Source: Desulfobulbaceae bacterium
GTDB taxonomy: Bacteria; Desulfobacterota; Desulfobulbia; Desulfobulbales; Desulfocapsaceae
NCBI GenBank assembly: GCA_019163335.1
Contig: JAFLKM010000053.1
Coordinates: forward strand, 113,174 to 177,173
Length of the DNA: 64,000 nucleotides
Direction of reading: 5' to 3'
In this document: positions 8,783 to 17,979 of the stretch, one piece after another
Numbering within the stretch: position 1 is the first letter of the stretch
Layout: every line of letters begins with the position of its first letter
Made by a program: the position numbers and the translations under genes
Notes under the pieces: model-generated
Databases searched by the model: none
Told to the model about the DNA's origin: nothing
What the model saw: the letters and a program-made list of their open reading frames with translations, nothing else

Positions 8783-11700
8783 CAGAGGACGAGCACCAGA
8801 AGCAAGGGCAGCAACTCCAAGTTTCCGGCGAGAAGAGCTTGTTAACCACAACAGAGATTGAATCCGACGCCCTGAAGGCCAATCTGGCGGAGACGGCCGG
8901 AACGGTTGTCATTGATCCTGAACTGCAGGTTCTTCTCGATATTGTTGCAGGCTTTAAGGGTATTCATTCAACCCTGGAGCATCTCCTCTATGAGATCTGT
9001 CATCCCTATCGCAACTGGGGCTTGTTGATCCCCCAACTGCGCAGCTTTTGCCTGAAAAACAGCAGTTACTATCAGCGCCATGAACAGGGGCCGCAGGCCT
9101 TTACCCTGCTTACGGGGCTGTTCTTGCAGGCCCTGAGCGATTCGGTGAAAAAGGAGACCCTGCTCATCCAGATTATCGAGGCACAGCTGGCCTGGGTGGA
9201 GAAATTGCTGTCACTCTTGAATACATCTGATCTGGAGCGGTTTGGCCCGGCCATCAATGAGTATTTTGACCGGCTGGCATCCTTTGATGCAAACGATCCG
9301 ACGATCATGATGTTTATTACCCAGGGTCAGCATCCGATGAAAAAGCTGGGCCAGCGGCTTCTTGCCTTTTATCCGGAGCGTGCCCGGGAGTCACCGGCGC
9401 CGATCGCCTTCGATTATCGACCGGCATGTAAGCTCATGCGCATTATCCTTGATCGCAATTACGATTACTGGCTTCAGGAGGATGATCCTCTGCCCTGGTT
9501 TCTTGGCCGTTGCGGGGTGATGTGTGAGGACTTTCGTTCCGGCCAGCTTTTTGCGGCCATCTCCCATGATGTCATGCGCCGTCATAAAGAGCAGTTGGCG
9601 ACCATTGATATTGAGTCTGATCCCTACAAAGGGCTGGAGGAGATTCTCAGTCTGCCGGCCCATGTGGATATTGTCCGGCTCTATAAGGAGATTCCCACCC
9701 GTCTGGCCTGCGCTGATGCGGGCGAGGCAGCGGAGGGAAAGGCGGCGGCCGAGGGAAGAGAGTCGGAAAATCGTTTTGTCGAAAATCAGAAGCTGCTCTT
9801 TCTCTTCCGGATCATGGACACCAAGGGGCTCTATCTGATCCATGAAGAGACCCTGCGCGAGATCAACCGCAGTCTGGTGCAGCTCATCCGGCAGCAGAGC
9901 TTTGAAGAGATCGAGCAGTTTCTTCTCACCACCTTTCAGCTTCTGCGGGCAAATGTCCGTAAATTTCCCCACACCTCCCTGCAGTGTATTCAGGTGCTGG
10001 GCGGGGAGGTCTTTGACCGGGGCAAGAGCCGCATGGTGGAAGCCTTTCTCTGGGAAGTGGTTCGTTTCGGTTTCCAGTACGCCAATGTCATGGGGGTGGA
10101 TGAAGACTGGCAGCCCCTGACCAATCCTGCCCATCTCGCCAATATCCGGGTCTGGCTCAACCTGATCATGCAGGAGCCGAAGTGGTGTTCCACCCTTTTT
10201 TCAGCCCTGATCATCAACCTGAAGCTGACCGGCACCTGTGTCAAGGATACCGATCTCTTCCAACGGGATATCACTCAGCTGCTCAATCATCCCATTGAGC
10301 CCATTTATAATCTGGCCAAGCAGTTTACCAAGCTGATGCCGGTCTTCTTTAACGAGATCGGCGCAGAGGGTGAATTGCGCGACGTGTCCACTGAGCTTGA
10401 TGAGATCCACAAGCGCCGCGATGTGCTGATTCATTTCCTGCGCAAGCAGAGCCATGTCGAGAGTTCCAATCTCATCGTCGGTTTTATCCAGGCCATCTTG
10501 TTGTTCTGGAAGACAAAAAAGAAGGAGCTGCTTCTGCCGTTTCTGCCCGAGGAGGTCTATGCGGAGGTTTCTCTCAGCGGACCTTTCATCGATGACCAGC
10601 ATATCCTCGCCCTGCGGATCTTTGAGCAGCTTCAACTGCACAGCATGAATGATCTGCTGTCCTGGAACCGGGAGGAGCGGCAGCGCTACCTGGAGGCCCA
10701 GACTGACCTGCCAGTGGCGGAAAGACGGCGTTTTGACCTGCTGGTGCAGATGTTCAAGCTCCTCCATCAGAAATATAACCTCGGCTTCCAGGAGCTTCGC
10801 TCAGAGTTGCTGCAGGCCGCCCAGGAAGGCTTCCCGGAGATGGAGGCCCTGCTCGTCAAGCTTGAATATTGTGATACGGAAGGGTGCTTGACCGCGTTGC
10901 TCAACACCCTTGAGGGCTTAAAGGAGATCATCCTTTCCCCTGAGCATTTTCCGGCCCGCGAAGATATTTATTATAAACGGCACATTGCCGTCGATATCCC
11001 TTCAGTCTATGGCAAGTACGCAGAACGGAAGTTTGACAGCCTGGGCCTGACCTTCCGCCTTGAGAATCTGGCCAATCTCTATCTCGAAAAACTTCCCGAA
11101 ACTGTCAACCTCTCCTTTATCACCGAGGTCACCTTTACCCGGATTGTCAAGTGTCTGGAGCTGTTTATGCAGGCTCTGCGGGTGGATGGAATCTCTTCCC
11201 GACGCCTTGATACCTATATGCTGCTGCTGCGTAGTTCACTCAGGATCAAACGTTTCTCTTATACCCAGTACCTTGACATCTTTCGTGGACTTTCCGAAGG
11301 GGTCAAGGACATCATTTATTCTTTTTACACCAATATCCATCAAAATAATCTGTCCATCATCATTCCCCAGATCGGCGAGAATAATCTGCTCACCAAGTAT
11401 CGTTCGCAGTGGGATGACAAGGAGATGGTGAATACTGTTCACCGCCTGTCCGAATCCTTTCTCCGTGATTTGATCGCCTCGACCTTTGGCCTGCAGCACC
11501 TGGATAATTTCATCACCCGGATTATCGGCACCCTGGAGAACCAGAAGGATATCCTTGATCAGCGGCGCCTGGATCTACTCATGACCTACAATCCGGAAAA
11601 GGCAATCTCGCTTGTTCATCGGGTGACCCCGGAGACCCATGACTTGATTCATCTGGGCAATAAGGGGTATAATTTAGTTACGCTCTATGATGACCATATC

Positions 11701-13134
11701 CCCATCCCCCCGGCCTTTATCATCACCACCGAAGTCTTTCGATGCCGGGAGGTGATTTATGGCCTGGCCAAGGCCCGGGATGAGTTCATGCGGCGGATCC
11801 GGGCCGCTCTCGATGAGATTGAACAACAGACCGGGCAGATATTTGGTTCCTCGGATCGACCGCTGCTCTTGTCGGTCCGCAGCGGGGCTGCCGTTTCCAT
11901 GCCGGGAATGATGGCCACGATCCATAATGTGGGTCTGAACGAGGAGATCATCGAGGAGTATGTGCGGGCCCACGACCAGGGCTATCTGGCCTGGGATAAC
12001 TATCGCCGCTTTCTCCAGTCCTGGGCCATGACCTCCGGGATGCAGCGGGAGGATTTTCAGGAGTTGATGAACCGGGCCAAGGCCAGATACGGGGTGAACC
12101 TGAAACGTGAGTTTACCCCTGAACAGATGCGGGAGTTGGCACTCGAGTACCAACGACGGGTGCGCCGGCAGGGGCTGGGGATTCCCGATGACCCTTGGCT
12201 GCAATTGGTGAACGCGGTGGCCATGGTGCTTGACTCCTGGCAGACGGTCAAGGCGGTGGATTACCGGCGAATCATGGACGTCTCGGATGCCTGGGGAACG
12301 GCAGTTATCGTGCAGGCCATGGTCTTTGGCAATCGTGATATTAACGCGGGCTCCGGGGTGTTGTTCACCTCCCATCCCTACCGCAAGGTTCAGCGGGTGG
12401 CCTTGTGGGGCGATTACGCCTATGGTGACCAGGGCGAGGATATCGTCTCTGGTCTGGTTGTCAGTTTACCGATTTCGGAGGAACAGGCGGAGTTGGACGG
12501 CCGTTCGGTGGAAGAGAGCCTCGAACACCGCTTTCCCCTGATCTATGAGCGCCTGCTCGCGATTTCCCGGGATCTGGTCTACGTGAAGCGCTGGGATCCG
12601 CAGGAGATTGAGTTTACCTTTGAAGGGCCCAATCCCGAGCAGCTCTATTTGCTCCAGACCCGTGACATGATTACGATCAAAAAGAAAGAGCATTTTAATG
12701 TCTTTGCTGAGACGCCCGAACTTGAAAATGCGTTCCTCGGCAAGGGGATAGGGGTTTCGGGGTCGGCCTTGTCCGGCCGTGCGGTTTTTACCGAGGAGCA
12801 TATCCTCGAGCTGCGGGCCAGTGATCCCAAGACGCCGCTGATTCTGATCCGCCAGGACACGGTGCCCGAGGACATCAAGGTGATTGATATGGCCGAAGGG
12901 CTGCTGACCTCGCGTGGCGGACAGACCTCCCATGCCTCGGTTGTGGCAGTGCGGTTGGAGAAGACCTGTGTGGTTGGCTGCAAGCATCTGAAGGTCTACG
13001 AGGCCGCCGGGTATTGTGAGATCGGCAGCCAGGTGATTCGTTTTGGTGATCCGGTGTCCATTGATGGGCGCAAGGGCTTGCTCCTTGCCGGGCTCCACCC
13101 TATCCATGAGGAGATGCATATCCTGCCCTTGTAA
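8779..13134 (+). CDS. Giant PPDK-like ATP-grasp/phosphohistidine protein without a PEP/pyruvate barrel
   Basis: A 1451-residue protein. Residues from about 957 resemble the nucleotide-binding half of pyruvate phosphate dikinase: LGNKGYNLVTL, SVRSGAAVSMPGMMATIHNV, YRRFLQSW, GSGVLFTSHP, GEDIVSGL and LLQTRDMITI. A phosphohistidine domain follows, with GGQTSHASVVA around His1385. The protein ends about 65 residues later, so the C-terminal TIM barrel that binds PEP/pyruvate in true PPDK is absent. The first roughly 940 residues are mostly helical and unrecognised. It is coupled to gap (ATGA overlap) and follows glgA, so a role in sugar or PEP-level phosphate transfer or its control is plausible but unproven. 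It is not a normal PPDK. Confidence 0.8.
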   Translation: MTEDEHQKQGQQLQVSGEKSLLTTTEIESDALKANLAETAGTVVIDPELQVLLDIVAGFKGIHSTLEHLLYEICHPYRNWGLLIPQLRSFCLKNSSYYQRHEQGPQAFTLLTGLFLQALSDSVKKETLLIQIIEAQLAWVEKLLSLLNTSDLERFGPAINEYFDRLASFDANDPTIMMFITQGQHPMKKLGQRLLAFYPERARESPAPIAFDYRPACKLMRIILDRNYDYWLQEDDPLPWFLGRCGVMCEDFRSGQLFAAISHDVMRRHKEQLATIDIESDPYKGLEEILSLPAHVDIVRLYKEIPTRLACADAGEAAEGKAAAEGRESENRFVENQKLLFLFRIMDTKGLYLIHEETLREINRSLVQLIRQQSFEEIEQFLLTTFQLLRANVRKFPHTSLQCIQVLGGEVFDRGKSRMVEAFLWEVVRFGFQYANVMGVDEDWQPLTNPAHLANIRVWLNLIMQEPKWCSTLFSALIINLKLTGTCVKDTDLFQRDITQLLNHPIEPIYNLAKQFTKLMPVFFNEIGAEGELRDVSTELDEIHKRRDVLIHFLRKQSHVESSNLIVGFIQAILLFWKTKKKELLLPFLPEEVYAEVSLSGPFIDDQHILALRIFEQLQLHSMNDLLSWNREERQRYLEAQTDLPVAERRRFDLLVQMFKLLHQKYNLGFQELRSELLQAAQEGFPEMEALLVKLEYCDTEGCLTALLNTLEGLKEIILSPEHFPAREDIYYKRHIAVDIPSVYGKYAERKFDSLGLTFRLENLANLYLEKLPETVNLSFITEVTFTRIVKCLELFMQALRVDGISSRRLDTYMLLLRSSLRIKRFSYTQYLDIFRGLSEGVKDIIYSFYTNIHQNNLSIIIPQIGENNLLTKYRSQWDDKEMVNTVHRLSESFLRDLIASTFGLQHLDNFITRIIGTLENQKDILDQRRLDLLMTYNPEKAISLVHRVTPETHDLIHLGNKGYNLVTLYDDHIPIPPAFIITTEVFRCREVIYGLAKARDEFMRRIRAALDEIEQQTGQIFGSSDRPLLLSVRSGAAVSMPGMMATIHNVGLNEEIIEEYVRAHDQGYLAWDNYRRFLQSWAMTSGMQREDFQELMNRAKARYGVNLKREFTPEQMRELALEYQRRVRRQGLGIPDDPWLQLVNAVAMVLDSWQTVKAVDYRRIMDVSDAWGTAVIVQAMVFGNRDINAGSGVLFTSHPYRKVQRVALWGDYAYGDQGEDIVSGLVVSLPISEEQAELDGRSVEESLEHRFPLIYERLLAISRDLVYVKRWDPQEIEFTFEGPNPEQLYLLQTRDMITIKKKEHFNVFAETPELENAFLGKGIGVSGSALSGRAVFTEEHILELRASDPKTPLILIRQDTVPEDIKVIDMAEGLLTSRGGQTSHASVVAVRLEKTCVVGCKHLKVYEAAGYCEIGSQVIRFGDPVSIDGRKGLLLAGLHPIHEEMHILPL

Positions 13135-13250
13135 ATAACAAGGGCCGTCAAAAAGAACAGCCTGTATCCGCCGGTCGATGGTCTTTGTCGGGCTCTTGTT
13201 CGACAAGGAGTCCGGAATTGGGGAGCCAACATATCCAAGGAGGGAAAAAT

Positions 13251-14291
13251 ATGCTATTCAAGGTTTTTCCGGTATGTGAGCTGAATCATCTATTTGCCGT
13301 CCTGCAGTCAGAGCGGATTGTTGGTCCCGTGAAAAAGGGCGAGGACCAGCATGGGCGAAGCCTCTATGATTTTGATCTGGTGCGTGATTTTGCCGATCTG
13401 CATCTTGACTACAGCCAGACCATCCATTCCGCCAAGAAGTATTTCCTTCCCTATCGAGAGAATCTCTGCACCTTTACCTTTGAGGATGGAGACTGGCAGA
13501 AAGAGGTGGACTACGGGGGCTCTGCTCCCCTGGTCTTCTTTGGACTCCATTCCTGCGATATCAACGCCCTAAATAAATTAGACAAAGTCCTGCTTGGCGG
13601 ACGCTATCCCAATTCATTTTATGCAAAAAAACGGGCCAATGTGTTCATTGTCGGCCATTCCTGCACACCCCAACCTTTCTGTTTCTGTAAATCCATGGGG
13701 ACGGATTCCGCCATCCATGGGTTTGACCTCTTCCTCACCCGCCTCGATGAGATCTATTTTGCCGAGGTGCTTTCTGCCAGAGCCTTTCATCTCCTTGAAA
13801 ACATTGACTGTCATGAGCCGGACAGTGTTGAGCATCGGCGCTATCTGGAAGCAATTGCGATCAGGGAGTCGATGTTTGTGGCCCATGTGGACACCTCGGA
13901 TTTGACCAAAATCCTCGATCTGGAATTTCAAGCCCCGGTCTGGCTGGAGTGGGGAAAACGCTGTCTTTCCTGCGGTACCTGTGCCCAGGTCTGTCCTACT
14001 TGCTACTGTTACGGAGTGGAAGAACATGTTGATATGGATCTTGCCCATGGTCGCAAGGAGAAAATGCTCTATTCCTGTAATCTCCTGGATTTTGCCTCGG
14101 TGGCCGGTGGGCATAATTTTCGGCCTGAAAGTCATACCCGCCTGAAGTACCGGTATTATCATAAGCATCGTGGCTTTGTGGAGGCCTTTGAAGAGCCTTT
14201 GTGCGTAGGCTGCGGGCGCTGCGGCCAATCCTGTCTGGCGCGGATTACAGTGCCGGAGGTGATCGCCAGTGTCCGTGCCGGCAAGGAGTGA
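13251..14291 (+). CDS. hydB: Sulfhydrogenase-type Fe-S subunit (beta; HydB/AsrA-like)
   Basis: A 346-residue electron-transfer protein. The C-terminal third carries two 4Fe-4S motifs: CLSCGTCAQVCPTC and CVGCGRCGQSCL. The N-terminal part matches the beta subunit of group 3b [NiFe] sulfhydrogenases and AsrA of anaerobic sulfite reductase, including an extra cysteine cluster (CTPQPFCFC) and FFGLHSCDINAL. The ATG at 13251 is chosen because AAGGAGGG sits at 13238. It is the first of four tightly packed genes and would pass electrons between the hydrogenase dimer and the flavin subunit. It is cytoplasmic, with no signal peptide. Confidence 0.9.
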   Translation: MLFKVFPVCELNHLFAVLQSERIVGPVKKGEDQHGRSLYDFDLVRDFADLHLDYSQTIHSAKKYFLPYRENLCTFTFEDGDWQKEVDYGGSAPLVFFGLHSCDINALNKLDKVLLGGRYPNSFYAKKRANVFIVGHSCTPQPFCFCKSMGTDSAIHGFDLFLTRLDEIYFAEVLSARAFHLLENIDCHEPDSVEHRRYLEAIAIRESMFVAHVDTSDLTKILDLEFQAPVWLEWGKRCLSCGTCAQVCPTCYCYGVEEHVDMDLAHGRKEKMLYSCNLLDFASVAGGHNFRPESHTRLKYRYYHKHRGFVEAFEEPLCVGCGRCGQSCLARITVPEVIASVRAGKE

Positions 14292-14297
14292 TATGCT

Positions 14298-15176
14298 ATG
14301 AATACTAAACCCGAGATTATCCCGCCTGGTGCAGGCGAGCAGTTTGAGTATTCCTATAAGGCGGAGATCACCAATGTCTTTCCCTTGACCAAGATGGAAA
14401 AACTGTATCAGATCCAGCTTGTTGATCCAAAAGAACGGGCAGGGTTTGTTTTTCAGCCGGGGCAGTTTGTCATGCTGGAGCTTCCTGGTCTCGGCGAGGC
14501 TCCGTTTTCGATCTCGTCGTCGCCGTTACGGCATGGTGATCTGGAGCTGTGTATCAGGGCGGTGGGCAACATGACCAGGTTCCTTGACCGGGTGGGACGG
14601 GGAACCATGGTCGGGATCAGCGGCCCTTTCGGGACCCATTTCCCGGTGGAAAAAATGGAGGGTGAGGACATCCTTCTCATTGCGGGGGGGCTTGGGATTG
14701 CGCCGTTGCGATCGCCGGTTCTGGCCATTCTCGAACAGCGCAGCCGCTATGGACAGGTTGACATCATCTATGGGGCGCGCCGACCTTCCGAACTGTTGTT
14801 TGGCTATGAGTATGCCATGTGGCGTCGATTTGATGTGGGCCTTGATATCATTGTTGACCAGGCAGAGCCGGGATGGCAGGGCCCGGTGGGGCTGATCACC
14901 GAGATTTTGAGAGAGCGGATCGGAGCAGGAAGCCCTGATGCTTTGCGGCAGCGGACCAGCGCCATCGTCTGCGGCCCGCCGGTGATGTTTCACTTTGTCT
15001 GTGATCTGCTGGTGCAGGCAGGGGTGCCGGTGGAAAAGATCTTTGTCTCGCTGGAGCGGCGGATGCACTGCGGACGGGGGAAATGCTGCCGCTGTAATAT
15101 CGGCTCCACCTATACCTGCCTGGATGGCCCGGTCTTTGATTACTGGTCGGTGCTCAATCTCAAGGAGGCCATATAA
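14298..15176 (+). CDS. hydG: Sulfhydrogenase-type FAD/NAD(P)-binding subunit (gamma; HydG/AsrB-like)
   Basis: A 292-residue ferredoxin-reductase-fold protein. An FAD domain (FQPGQFVMLELPGLGEAPFS) is followed by an NAD(P)-binding domain (IAGGLGIAPLRSPV), and a C-terminal [2Fe-2S] cysteine cluster (MHCGRGKCCRCNIG, then TYTC). This is the diaphorase subunit that lets group 3b hydrogenases exchange electrons with NAD(P)H. It starts 6 bases after hydB, and its stop overlaps the start of hydD. Confidence 0.92.
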   Translation: MNTKPEIIPPGAGEQFEYSYKAEITNVFPLTKMEKLYQIQLVDPKERAGFVFQPGQFVMLELPGLGEAPFSISSSPLRHGDLELCIRAVGNMTRFLDRVGRGTMVGISGPFGTHFPVEKMEGEDILLIAGGLGIAPLRSPVLAILEQRSRYGQVDIIYGARRPSELLFGYEYAMWRRFDVGLDIIVDQAEPGWQGPVGLITEILRERIGAGSPDALRQRTSAIVCGPPVMFHFVCDLLVQAGVPVEKIFVSLERRMHCGRGKCCRCNIGSTYTCLDGPVFDYWSVLNLKEAI

Positions 15177-15988
15177 TGAAAGAGAGTAAAACCTTTCTCG
15201 GGGTTCCGTTAGCCAGACCGAGGGTGGCATTTTTTGAGCTGAGTTCCTGCGAGGGCTGCCAGTTGCAGCTTCTCAACAACGAAGCGACGCTCCTTGATTT
15301 TCTATCCCTCATGGAAATTGTCCGTTTCCGGGAGGGGATGAAGGAGGCGAGCGATGATTATGAGATCGCCTTTGTTGAGGGCTCCGTTACCCGCAAAGAT
15401 GAGGAGGAGCGGCTGAAGGGTATCCGCAAGCAGGCGAAGGTGGTGGTGGCCCTGGGCAGCTGTGCCTGCTTTGGCGGGGTTAACCAGTTGAAAAATCGCT
15501 TTCATGATCTTGCGTGGGTGAAAAAAGAGGTCTATGGCTCTTCTCCCATCGACACCCAGGAGGTCAAGCCTCTCTCCGCCATTATTCAGGTGGATCTGGA
15601 GATCTATGGCTGTCCGATCAAGAAGGAGGAGGTGGAGCGTATCGTTACCTTGCTGGTTCTGGGCGAAGAGATTCATCATCCGCAGTATCCGGTGTGCATG
15701 GAGTGCAAGGCCAGAGAAAATATCTGTCTCTTTGATCTGGGCGAGCCCTGTCTCGGGCCGGTGACTCGGGGCGGCTGTGATGCCTGGTGCCCATCGAATC
15801 GCATGGGTTGCTGGGGCTGCCGAGGGCCGGCACCCGAGGCCAATCTTGACCAGTTACAGATCATCATGGCGGAACGGGGGATTTCCCGGGAACAGATGCT
15901 GGACCGGCTCGAATGTTTTGGCGGCTTTGCCGGGTATCTTGCTTCTCAGGACGGGATGAATGGCAAGGAAGGCACAAAGGAGGAATGA
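15176..15988 (+). CDS. hydD: [NiFe] hydrogenase small subunit (delta)
   Basis: A 270-residue small subunit that holds the electron-transfer Fe-S clusters. The proximal-cluster motif CEGCQLQLL appears near residue 25 and is completed by ALGSCACFGG and the GCPIKKEE region. Further cysteines (CMECKAREN, GEPCLGPVTRGGCDAWCPS, CWGCRGPAPEAN) bind additional clusters. There is no twin-arginine signal, so it is cytoplasmic. It overlaps the gamma-subunit gene and is followed at once by the large subunit. Confidence 0.95.
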   Translation: MKESKTFLGVPLARPRVAFFELSSCEGCQLQLLNNEATLLDFLSLMEIVRFREGMKEASDDYEIAFVEGSVTRKDEEERLKGIRKQAKVVVALGSCACFGGVNQLKNRFHDLAWVKKEVYGSSPIDTQEVKPLSAIIQVDLEIYGCPIKKEEVERIVTLLVLGEEIHHPQYPVCMECKARENICLFDLGEPCLGPVTRGGCDAWCPSNRMGCWGCRGPAPEANLDQLQIIMAERGISREQMLDRLECFGGFAGYLASQDGMNGKEGTKEE

Positions 15989-15990
15989 AG

Positions 15991-17265
15991 ATGAAGCTCT
16001 CCTGTGATATTGACATTCGGCATCTGACCAGAGTTGAAGGGCATGGCAATATTCGTATTGCCATTGAAAATGGGCAGGTACGTGAGGCATCCTGGGAAGT
16101 GGTGGAGACGCCGCGTTTTTTTGAGGCCATCCTGGTGGGCAAGAAGTATGAAAACGCCCCCTATCTCTGCGGACGGATCTGTGGAATCTGCTCCATAGCC
16201 CACACCTTGACGGCCATCCGGGCGGTGGAGAACGGTTTTGGGATAACGCCGAGCCTGCAGACCCAACGTCTGCGCCTCTTGCTCAAGCATATGGAGACCC
16301 TGCAGAGCCATATCCTTCACATCTATTTTCTGGCCGCCCCGGATTATCTGGGGGTGGGCAGCATCCTGCCTCTGACTGTAAGCCATCCAAAGGTGGTGCA
16401 GCAGGCCCTGCGCCTTAAACTTTTGGCCAATGATCTCTGTGATGAGGTGGGAGGCCGTCGGCTGCATCCCACCCGCACCGTGGTTGGCGGGTTCACCATG
16501 CTGCCGGATCGGTACCGGCTTGGCCTGTTTCTCCAGCGCCTGGAGACAGCCATGGCTGACCTTGATGCCAGTGTGGAACTCTTTGCAAGCTTTTCCATCC
16601 CTGATTTCCAGCGGGAGACCGAGTTTGTCTCCCTGCAGGGCGAGGATGAATATCCCTTTATCGGCGGTAATCTGGTCTCAACTGATGGCGTGTTGAAGCG
16701 TGAAGAGGAGTATGCGGGGATGACTAATGAATATATGGCGGACTGGTCCACCTCGAAACTGAGTCGTCTGTCCCGGAAATCTTTGTCGGTGGGGGCTTTG
16801 GCCCGGATCAACAATAATTTCTCCGGCTTGCTGCCGGAGGTCAGGGCCATTGCCGATGGGTTGGGGTTGGTGCCGGTAAACCATAATCCCTTTATGAATG
16901 TGGTGGCCCAATTGGTGGAATGTGTCCAGGTGGTGCGGGCGTCCATGCAGTTGATCAATGAGCTGCTGGCCGCCCCTTGGCAGGAGTGCCGTCAGCCGGT
17001 GGAGCCTCGGGAAGGAGTCGGGGTCGGGGCGGTGGAGGCTCCTCGAGGGATTTTGTACCACTGTTTTCATTTCGATGCGGCGGGCAGGATCGTCAAGGCC
17101 GACTGTGTGATCCCCACCAGTCAGAATCATGCCAATATCCGTTTTGATATTGAAGCTCTGGCCCATTTTTGTGCCGCTCAAGGCAGAAGCGATAAAGAGA
17201 TTGAATTGCTGGCGGAGATGCTGGTGCGCGCCTATGATCCCTGTATTTCCTGTTCCGTGCATTGA
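15991..17265 (+). CDS. hydA: [NiFe] hydrogenase large subunit (alpha), ends at the Ni-ligand motif
   Basis: A 424-residue catalytic subunit. The N-terminal metal motif is RICGICSIAH (Cys64 and Cys67) and the C-terminal motif is DPCISCSVH (Cys418 and Cys421). The protein stops exactly at that final histidine, so there is no peptide to be removed by a maturation protease, unlike most [NiFe] large subunits. The start at 15991 is favoured over an ATG at 15985 because AGGAGG at about 15978 is then well spaced. With the preceding three genes it forms a group 3b-like bidirectional NAD(P)-linked hydrogenase, possibly also reducing sulfur. No hyp maturation genes are in this window. Confidence 0.95.
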   Translation: MKLSCDIDIRHLTRVEGHGNIRIAIENGQVREASWEVVETPRFFEAILVGKKYENAPYLCGRICGICSIAHTLTAIRAVENGFGITPSLQTQRLRLLLKHMETLQSHILHIYFLAAPDYLGVGSILPLTVSHPKVVQQALRLKLLANDLCDEVGGRRLHPTRTVVGGFTMLPDRYRLGLFLQRLETAMADLDASVELFASFSIPDFQRETEFVSLQGEDEYPFIGGNLVSTDGVLKREEEYAGMTNEYMADWSTSKLSRLSRKSLSVGALARINNNFSGLLPEVRAIADGLGLVPVNHNPFMNVVAQLVECVQVVRASMQLINELLAAPWQECRQPVEPREGVGVGAVEAPRGILYHCFHFDAAGRIVKADCVIPTSQNHANIRFDIEALAHFCAAQGRSDKEIELLAEMLVRAYDPCISCSVH

Positions 17266-17426
17266 TAAAACGGGACTCTGCAAAGAGCGGGAGAACAAGG
17301 AGCAAGAAGGTTCTTTGGCAGGACCTTTTTTCGGGATAACGGGGAGATTTTGAGGATTAATGGCGTGAAGCGGACTCGTTTGCCTTGATTTTTGATCCAG
17401 GGTTTACGCCCTGCTTTAAGATTTAA

Positions 17427-17471
17427 TTTTTTTGTAAAAAGGTACGGAGAAGGGAAGTTTTTACAAAAAAA
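17427..17471. repeat. AT-rich inverted repeat between hydA and dsrC
   Basis: Fourteen-base arms (17427-17440 and 17458-17471, of the type TTTTTTTGTAAAAA) pair perfectly around a purine-rich loop. It lies downstream of hydA on plus and next to the dsrC terminator. It may help end the hyd transcript, but it is very AT-rich, so the assignment is weak. Confidence 0.4.
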
Positions 17472-17515
17472 AACGGAGGGAAAGAGACTGACTTGCAGTT
17501 TCTTTCCCTCCGTTT
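17471..17515 (-). terminator. dsrC terminator
   Basis: Arms of about 16 bases (17471-17486 and 17500-17515, containing ACGGAGGGAAAGA) form a stable stem with a roughly 13-base loop. Read on the minus strand it is followed by a run of nine T. It lies about 33 bases after the dsrC stop. Confidence 0.9.
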
Positions 17516-17548
17516 AAAGGGACTTACCAAAAAAATACAGGGGTTGTA

Positions 17549-17866
17549 TTATACACAACCGGTTGGTTTTGGCAGGCCAGCCATTTTACAGGCTCCTTTA
17601 CCAGGACCGGATGGGAACAACTCATAGATTCTTTTCAGAGGAAAACCAGTGGTTTTGGAGAGAATACGAACCATTGGGGCAATACCGTTTTTCTTGTAGT
17701 ATTCCTGAAGCGCGTCAATGACCTTCTTGTGTTCGTCAGTCATCTCAGAGATGCCTTCAACACTTTTGACATAATCCACCCAGTTGTCATTGAATTCTTT
17801 GGCGTTGAGCAGGAATCCGTCTTCGTCCACTTCAAAACTGGAACCGTTGTGTTCTAATGTAGGCAT
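17549..17866 (-). CDS. dsrC: DsrC, sulfur-carrier protein of dissimilatory sulfite reduction
   Basis: A 105-residue DsrC/TusE-family protein. The C-terminal arm GACKMAGLPKPTGCV keeps both functional cysteines (Cys93 and the penultimate Cys104, 11 residues apart), the hallmark of true DsrC rather than TusE-like proteins. DsrC forms the trisulfide product with DsrAB and delivers it to the membrane DsrMKJOP complex. A strong AAGGAGGG precedes the ATG, a consensus-like promoter lies about 85 bases upstream, and a terminator follows, so it is expressed as a single gene. As in most such genomes, dsrAB is not adjacent. Confidence 0.97.
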   Translation of the reverse strand: MPTLEHNGSSFEVDEDGFLLNAKEFNDNWVDYVKSVEGISEMTDEHKKVIDALQEYYKKNGIAPMVRILSKTTGFPLKRIYELFPSGPGKGACKMAGLPKPTGCV

Positions 17867-17950
17867 GTTACCCTCCTTAAAAAATTATTGTTAATGGGTT
17901 CTCACTGTCTCTTAAACAAAAAATGATTATTAATTTAATACGATTTTGGC

Positions 17951-17979
17951 TTAATACTATAGGCTATTTGGTTTGTCAA
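17951..17979 (-). promoter_or_regulatory. Sigma-70-like promoter for dsrC
   Basis: On the minus strand TTGACA (17974-17979) and TATTAA (17951-17956) are separated by 17 bases. The -35 box overlaps the stop codon of cbiK, so dsrC would have its own start of transcription in addition to any read-through from cbiK. Confidence 0.6.

Noticed and set aside
11674..12375. A 233-codon minus-strand frame in the PPDK-like gene
   Set aside because: It shadows the conserved ATP-grasp region on the other strand.
17427..17515. A single large structured RNA between hydA and dsrC
   Set aside because: The right part is fully explained as the dsrC terminator, and the left arm pair is simple AT-rich sequence.
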